A DNA stretch of 64,000 bases from Bacteroidales bacterium (GTDB taxonomy: Bacteria; Bacteroidota; Bacteroidia; Bacteroidales; UBA932), in assembly GCA_024401695.1 (NCBI GenBank), contig JAKSKN010000011.1:1-64000 (forward strand). Direction: 5' to 3'. The notes under the pieces are model-generated. The model was not told where the DNA came from, did not search any database, and saw only the letters and a program-made list of their open reading frames with translations. The position numbers were made by a program, and so were the translations under genes. Shown here in pieces: positions 59,418 to 64,000 of this stretch; positions within the stretch are counted from its first letter, which is position 1, and each line of letters opens with the position of its first letter.

Positions 59418-60026
59418 ATGTCCAGCAAATTACAGGAACTCACCGACAAGCTTTATCAGGAAGGCCTTTCCAAAGGAAAGCAGGAAGGCGACAGATATCT
59501 TTCCGACGCAAAGAAACAAGCGGATGAAATAGTTGCGAAGGCCAGGGCAGATGCCGAATCGATCGTAGCCGCTGCGCGCAAGCAGGCGGAAGACCTGCGC
59601 GCCAAGACGGAATCCGATGCCCTGACAGCGTCGAAGCAATGCCTGCAGGCCACCAAGAAAGACATCGAGAACGTTCTCGTGCAGCAGATCAGCGCCTCCA
59701 AGGTCAAGGAGTCGCTTTCAGATATTTCTTTCATAAAGGAAATCATCAAGGCCGTTGCCATCAACTTCAAGGCAAGCGACCCGAGCGACATCGCACTTGT
59801 CCTTCCGGAATCACTGAAAAAGGAACTCGAGCCGTGGCTCAGGACAGAATTGGTCAAAGCCCTTGGAACGGGCGTGAAAGCCGAGTTCTCCAAGAAGGTG
59901 GCAGGTGGCTTCACCATCGGTCCCGTCGACGGCGGCTGGTTCATCAGCATGACCGACGACTCCTTCAACGAACTCATCGCCGAATATCTCCGCCCGGCCA
60001 CACGCAAGATCATCTTCGGTGAATAA
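59418..60026 (+). CDS. atpE: V-type ATPase subunit E (peripheral stalk)
   Basis: A 202-residue stator subunit: a long charged N-terminal helix (about 1-90, LTDKLYQEGLSKGKQEGDRYLSDAKKQADEIVAKARADAESIVAAARKQ) and a C-terminal alpha/beta head (VEFSKKVAGGF-like; DGGWFISMTDDSFNELIAEYLRP). It is the first gene of a Bacteroidota-type V-ATPase operon and overlaps the next gene by 8 nt. Confidence 0.88.
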   Translation: MSSKLQELTDKLYQEGLSKGKQEGDRYLSDAKKQADEIVAKARADAESIVAAARKQAEDLRAKTESDALTASKQCLQATKKDIENVLVQQISASKVKESLSDISFIKEIIKAVAINFKASDPSDIALVLPESLKKELEPWLRTELVKALGTGVKAEFSKKVAGGFTIGPVDGGWFISMTDDSFNELIAEYLRPATRKIIFGE

Positions 60027-60624
60027 TTACGAATACATAATCGCCTGTCTGCCTGTCATCAGCAGTACGGAAGGGGCCGGTGTTTCCATCGACGCCTCCG
60101 CCCTCCTTGACGACATCCGCAGCCAATGTTCCGGGCAGGACGTCAAAGTGATTGACTTCCTGTGCCGCGGATTCGACGGCAGCACCCTCGATGAAGGATT
60201 CTACCAGGAGGCGCTCAAGCACAAGAACCGCTTCATACGCGAATACTTTGCGTATGACCTTGACATCCGCAATACCAAGGTCGAGTTCTTGAACACATCA
60301 CTCGGAAGGGCCGCCGGACTGGATATCGTCCTTCCGGAACGGCTCGAGGAGCAGGTCTTCGACGGACGCGAAGAGGTGGACGCCGTCCTGTGTCAGGACG
60401 ACATCCTCACACGCGAGCGAGGGCTTGACGACCTTATGTGGAAAAAGATTGACGAGATCACCAGCCTCGACATACTCGATCTCGACCTTATCCTAGGCTT
60501 CATCGCCAAGCTGCAGATCACCGACCGATGGCTCAAGCTGGACGAAGCGACCGGCCGGGAAATGTTCAGAAAGATAGTGACCGGCATCAGGCAGACATAC
60601 GACAACAAAAAGAACAATATATGA
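60019..60624 (+). CDS. DUF2764 protein, V-ATPase operon (probable C-like subunit)
   Basis: A 201-residue cytoplasmic protein of DUF2764, found between the E and A genes of Bacteroidota V-ATPase operons and believed to take the place of the C (d) socket subunit. Recognisable: YEYIIACLPVISS, REYFAYDLDIRNTKVEFLNTSLGR and LDILDLDLILGFIAKLQITDRWLKLDEATGREMF. The start codon is GTG (60019), inside the 3' end of atpE. The 3' end overlaps atpA by 4 nt (ATGA). Confidence 0.83.
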   Translation: MNNYEYIIACLPVISSTEGAGVSIDASALLDDIRSQCSGQDVKVIDFLCRGFDGSTLDEGFYQEALKHKNRFIREYFAYDLDIRNTKVEFLNTSLGRAAGLDIVLPERLEEQVFDGREEVDAVLCQDDILTRERGLDDLMWKKIDEITSLDILDLDLILGFIAKLQITDRWLKLDEATGREMFRKIVTGIRQTYDNKKNNI

Positions 60625-62375
60625 ATACTCAAGGAAAGGTAACGGGCATCGTCTCCAATCTGGTGACCGTAAAGGTGGAAGGTCCTGTGGCTGAGAACGA
60701 GCTCTGCTTCATCAACCTCAACGGCACTGACCTTCTTGCCGAGGTCATCAAGGTCACTGGAGACAAGGCCTCCGTACAGGTTTTCGAAAGCACTCGTGGT
60801 CTGAAGAACGGCGACAGCGTGACATTCCTCGGGCGGATGCTCGAGGCAACTCTCGGTCCCGGTCTTCTCTCCAGCGTCTACGATGGCCTGCAGAACAATC
60901 TGGCAACGATGGAAGGCGTGTTCCTCAAGAGAGGCGAATACACCGACCCTCTTGACCACGATGTCCTCTGGGACTTCACTCCCCTTGCAAAGGCAGGCGA
61001 CAAGGTTATCGCCGCCAGCTGGCTCGGAGAGGTCAAGGAAGGCTGGCTGCCCCACAAGATAATGGTGCCGTTCAGTTTCAAGGGCGAATACACAGTCAAG
61101 TCCGTCAAGCCGTCCGGACAGTACAACATCGACACCGTCATCGCCGTCCTCACCTCCGACGCAGGTGAAGACGTCGAGGTCACAATGGTTCAGCGCTGGC
61201 CGGTGAAGGTCGCAATCGGCGGATACAAGGAGAAGCCGAGGCCGCAGAAACTTATGGAGACCGGAGTCCGCGTCATTGACACCTTCAACCCTATCGCGGA
61301 GGGCGGCACGGGATTCATCCCGGGTCCGTTCGGCTGCGGCAAAACAGTGCTCCAGCACGCAATCGCCAAGCAGGGCGAGGCCGACGTCATAGTGATGGCG
61401 GCCTGCGGAGAACGCGCCAACGAAGTCGTGGAGATATTCTCCGAATTCCCCGAGCTCATCGACCCTCATACCGGACGTCACCTGATGGAGCGCACCACAA
61501 TCATCTGCAACACGTCCAATATGCCCGTCGCAGCACGCGAGGCATCTGTATACACGGCTATGACGATATGTGAGTACTACCGCGCGATGGGGCTCCGATG
61601 CCTCCTTCTCGCCGACTCCACCTCCCGCTGGGCACAGGCTCTCCGCGAGATGTCCAACCGTATGGAAGAGCTTCCGGGCCAGGACGCATTCCCGGTCGAC
61701 CTTTCCTCAATCATCTCCAACTTCTACTCACGTGCGGGTATGGTGGTCCTTAACAACGGCAAGACCGGCGCCGTGACATTCATCGGCACCGTCTCCCCTG
61801 CCGGCGGCAACCTCAAGGAGCCTGTGACCGAATCCACCAAGAAGGCCGCACGCTGCTTCTACGCTCTCGAGCAGAGCCGCGCGGACCAGAAACGCTACCC
61901 TGCAGTCAACCCTATCGAGTCATACTCCAAGTACCTTGAATACCCGGAGATCGCAAGATATCTGGAATCCGTTTTCGGTGAAGGCTGGGTGAACAAGGTT
62001 CTCCAGGCAAAGAACTACATACGCCGTGGCAGGGAGATGGCCGAACAGATCAACATCCTCGGTGACGACGGTGTCCCGATGTCGTATCACGAGACGTTCT
62101 GGAAGAGCGAACTCATCGACTTCGCCTTCCTGCAGCAGGATGCGTTTGACCAGATCGACGCCCTCTGCCCTATCGAGAGGCAGAAATATATGCTTGACTT
62201 CATCCTGAGCATCTGCGCCCACGAATTCTCATTCACCGACTACGAAGTCTGCCGGGACTATTTCAAGCAGGTCATCAACTACCTGCGCCAGATGAACTAC
62301 ACCGAGTTCGAAAGCGGAAAGTTCAACGAATATCGCGCACAGATCGACAAATTACTCTCCGAAAATGGCAAATAA
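60621..62375 (+). CDS. atpA: V-type ATPase catalytic subunit A
   Basis: A 584-residue catalytic subunit. Walker A GPFGCGKT (235-242), the bulge-region YTDPLDHDVLWDF, catalytic-site EIFSEFPEL and SRWAQALREMSNRMEELP, plus the non-homologous region between about 115 and 185 that separates A subunits from F-type beta. The frame is open upstream, but ATG 60621 (MNTQGKVTGIVSN) is the family start and lies in the ATGA overlap with DUF2764. Confidence 0.96.
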   Translation: MNTQGKVTGIVSNLVTVKVEGPVAENELCFINLNGTDLLAEVIKVTGDKASVQVFESTRGLKNGDSVTFLGRMLEATLGPGLLSSVYDGLQNNLATMEGVFLKRGEYTDPLDHDVLWDFTPLAKAGDKVIAASWLGEVKEGWLPHKIMVPFSFKGEYTVKSVKPSGQYNIDTVIAVLTSDAGEDVEVTMVQRWPVKVAIGGYKEKPRPQKLMETGVRVIDTFNPIAEGGTGFIPGPFGCGKTVLQHAIAKQGEADVIVMAACGERANEVVEIFSEFPELIDPHTGRHLMERTTIICNTSNMPVAAREASVYTAMTICEYYRAMGLRCLLLADSTSRWAQALREMSNRMEELPGQDAFPVDLSSIISNFYSRAGMVVLNNGKTGAVTFIGTVSPAGGNLKEPVTESTKKAARCFYALEQSRADQKRYPAVNPIESYSKYLEYPEIARYLESVFGEGWVNKVLQAKNYIRRGREMAEQINILGDDGVPMSYHETFWKSELIDFAFLQQDAFDQIDALCPIERQKYMLDFILSICAHEFSFTDYEVCRDYFKQVINYLRQMNYTEFESGKFNEYRAQIDKLLSENGK

Positions 62376-63693
62376 AGCATACCAACGCACATACACGCAG
62401 CTCCAGGCAATCACCAAGGCCACAGTATCCCTGAAGGCTCAGAACGTTGCCAACGACGAGCTGGCGACAGTCAACGGCAAACTCGCCCAGGTCGTCAAGA
62501 CAAAGGGGGACCTTGTCACGCTCCAGGTATTCTCCGGCACGGAAGGCATTCCGACCAACGCCGAGGTTTCATTCCGTTGCGCACCTCCTACCATCAAGGT
62601 CAGCGAGCAGCTTTCCGGCCGCTTCTTCAACGCCTACGGCGAACCTATCGATGGAGGCCCGGAGGTCGAAGGCGAAGTCCGGGAGATCGGCGGTCCTTCA
62701 GTCAATCCCTACAAGCGCCGCCAGCCAAGCCAGCTGATCCCTACGGGCATCGCCGGCATCGACCTGAACAACACCCTCGTGTCGGGGCAGAAGATTCCGT
62801 TCTTCGCCGACCCTGACCAGCCGTACAACCAGGTGATGGCAGACGTTGCGCTCCGCGCCGACGTCGACAAGATCATACTCGGAGGCATGGGACTGTCCAA
62901 CGACGATTATCTCTACTTCCGCCACACCTTTGAGGCCGAAGGAGCCCTGGACAAGATCGTCTGCTTCATAAACACCACTGAAGAACCTCCTGTAGAGCGT
63001 CTTCTGGTGCCCGATATGGCACTTACCGCAGCCGAATACTTCGCTGTCGACAAGAACGAGAAGGTGCTCGTGCTCCTGACCGATATGACGCTTTATGCCG
63101 ACGCACTGTCAATCGTGTCCAACCGTATGGACCAGATTCCGTCCAAGGACTCGATGCCGGGTTCCCTCTATTCGGATCTTGCGAAGATATACGAAAAAGC
63201 CGTCCAGTTGCCTGCAGGCGGATCGATCACCATCATAGCGGTGACGACCCTGAACGACGGCGACATCACCCACGCCATCCCGGACAACACCGGATACATC
63301 ACCGAAGGACAGCTTTTCCTCCGCTACGATTCCGATTCAGGCAAAGTCATCGTGGATCCGTTCCGCTCCCTCTCACGACTGAAACAGCTCGTGCAGGGCA
63401 AGAAGACCCGCGAGGACCACAGTCAGGTAATGAATGCGGGCGTACGTCTGTATGCCGATGCACAGAATGCGAAGACCAAGCTCGAAAACGGCTTCGACCT
63501 TTCGGACTACGATCTCCGCTGCCTCGACTATGCAAAGGAGTATGCCACCCGCATCCTTTCCATCGATGTCAACATCAAGATTGACGAGATGCTCGACACC
63601 GCCTGGGAACTTTTCGCCAGACATTTCTCTCCTGCAGAGACCGGCATCAAGCAGAGTCTCATCGACAAATACTGGAAGGAACAGGAAGCATAG
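62365..63693 (+). CDS. atpB: V-type ATPase regulatory subunit B
   Basis: A 442-residue non-catalytic subunit with no P-loop, as expected: RFFNAYGEPIDGGPEVEGEVREIGGPSVNPYKR, LIPTGIAGIDLNNTLVSGQKIPFFAD, LLTDMTLYADALSIVSNRMDQIPSKDSMPGSLYSDLAKIYEKA. It overlaps atpA by 11 nt. Confidence 0.95.
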   Translation: MANKAYQRTYTQLQAITKATVSLKAQNVANDELATVNGKLAQVVKTKGDLVTLQVFSGTEGIPTNAEVSFRCAPPTIKVSEQLSGRFFNAYGEPIDGGPEVEGEVREIGGPSVNPYKRRQPSQLIPTGIAGIDLNNTLVSGQKIPFFADPDQPYNQVMADVALRADVDKIILGGMGLSNDDYLYFRHTFEAEGALDKIVCFINTTEEPPVERLLVPDMALTAAEYFAVDKNEKVLVLLTDMTLYADALSIVSNRMDQIPSKDSMPGSLYSDLAKIYEKAVQLPAGGSITIIAVTTLNDGDITHAIPDNTGYITEGQLFLRYDSDSGKVIVDPFRSLSRLKQLVQGKKTREDHSQVMNAGVRLYADAQNAKTKLENGFDLSDYDLRCLDYAKEYATRILSIDVNIKIDEMLDTAWELFARHFSPAETGIKQSLIDKYWKEQEA

Positions 63694-63701
63694 TACTCTG
63701 A

Positions 63702-64000
63702 ATGGCCATCAAGTTCCAATATAACAAGACATCGCTTACGAATCTCGGCAAACAGCTGAAGATACGCAAGAATGCGCTGCCTACGCTCAAGAGCAAGGAG
63801 GCGGCGCTGCGGATCAGCGTCCAGATAGCCAAGGCATCGTCTGAGCAATATAAGAAGGATCTCGAAGCCAAGATGAAGGAATACGACTGTCTCGCTTCGC
63901 TCTGGAACGAATTCGAGCCGGATCTCATCACCATAAGGGACGTTGACCTGAGTATGGGGAAAGTCGATGGTGTAAAGGTTCCGATCCTCGACGAAATCCA
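63702..64000 (+). CDS. atpD: V-type ATPase subunit D, N-terminal part only
   Basis: ATG 63702, 8 nt after atpB; 99 codons visible before the window ends. MAIKFQYNKTSLTNLGKQLKIRKNALPTLKSKEAALRISV is the conserved long N-terminal helix of the central rotor shaft. The I and K subunits would lie beyond the window. Confidence 0.9.
   Translation, partial: MAIKFQYNKTSLTNLGKQLKIRKNALPTLKSKEAALRISVQIAKASSEQYKKDLEAKMKEYDCLASLWNEFEPDLITIRDVDLSMGKVDGVKVPILDEI

Noticed and set aside
1-64000. CRISPR array, insertion sequence or prophage
   Set aside because: No regularly spaced direct repeats, transposase motifs or phage structural genes were found; the window is a mostly stable chromosomal backbone.

Overview
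The window looks like a chromosomal segment of a gut-type member of Bacteroidota, most likely Bacteroidales. The evidence is the repeated Bacteroidota -7 promoter box TAnnTTTG in front of many genes, short MKK-type lipoprotein signal peptides, BspA-type leucine-rich repeats, a fimbrillin-like lipoprotein, GSCFA, DUF4301 and YebC proteins, a V-type ATPase operon that includes DUF2764, and a methylmalonyl-CoA decarboxylase sodium pump. Genus cannot be fixed from the sequence alone. Both window ends cut genes: an amidohydrolase at the left and the V-ATPase D subunit at the right.

Layout. 1-3.2 kb (minus): the 5' end of a lipoprotein amidohydrolase, then a lipoprotein / CCA-adding enzyme / tyrosine recombinase / hibernation factor operon. 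3.2-4.9 kb (plus): a SPASM-type radical SAM enzyme with a second small lipoprotein, forming an rSAM/lipoprotein system around an 18-bp palindromic divergent promoter. 5-11 kb: a 1406-residue LRR protein carrying an embedded C10 (streptopain-like) protease domain, and a DUF2207 membrane protein. 11.2-18.2 kb (minus): an L-arabinose operon (galM, Na+/sugar symporter, araD, araA, araB). 18.2-21.8 kb: a small HsdR-N-like nuclease-fold gene abutting ssrA (tmRNA), tRNA-Val, a fimbrillin-like lipoprotein with a 47-residue companion peptide, tRNA-Ser and an aquaporin. 21.9-26.9 kb (plus): HerA-like ATPase, outer-membrane barrel, M23 peptidase, TrmO. 26.9-34.4 kb (minus): EamA transporter, then a glycine-cleavage operon (gcvT-H-PA-PB) ending in an ABC-F ATPase.

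34.4-49.6 kb: GH3 glycosidase with an arginase-fold partner, a Cys-rich mini-lipoprotein, ffh, a stand-alone AraC-type HTH protein, a nucleotidase/GSCFA divergent pair with a second 18-bp palindromic promoter, a YtrA-type GntR/ABC operon with a dyad operator, an APH-fold kinase, a two-domain amidohydrolase + Ntn-hydrolase fusion lipoprotein, yebC and a TPR membrane protein. 49.7-53.6 kb (plus): recF-dciA-pdxB-DUF4301. 53.7-57.2 kb (plus): the four-gene Na+-pumping methylmalonyl-CoA decarboxylase. 57.2-59.3 kb (minus): a porin and a Gate-domain membrane protein. 59.4-64 kb (plus): V-ATPase E, DUF2764, A, B, D.

Functionally, the decarboxylase pump, the V-ATPase and the SSS-family arabinose importer could form a sodium economy, in which sodium extruded by decarboxylation is spent on sugar uptake or exchanged with ATP. 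The more unusual items are the rSAM/lipoprotein locus, the palindromic back-to-back promoters with probable leaderless starts, the C10-in-LRR protein, the amidohydrolase/Ntn fusion, and a tmRNA whose apparent tag ends in YAC rather than LAA.
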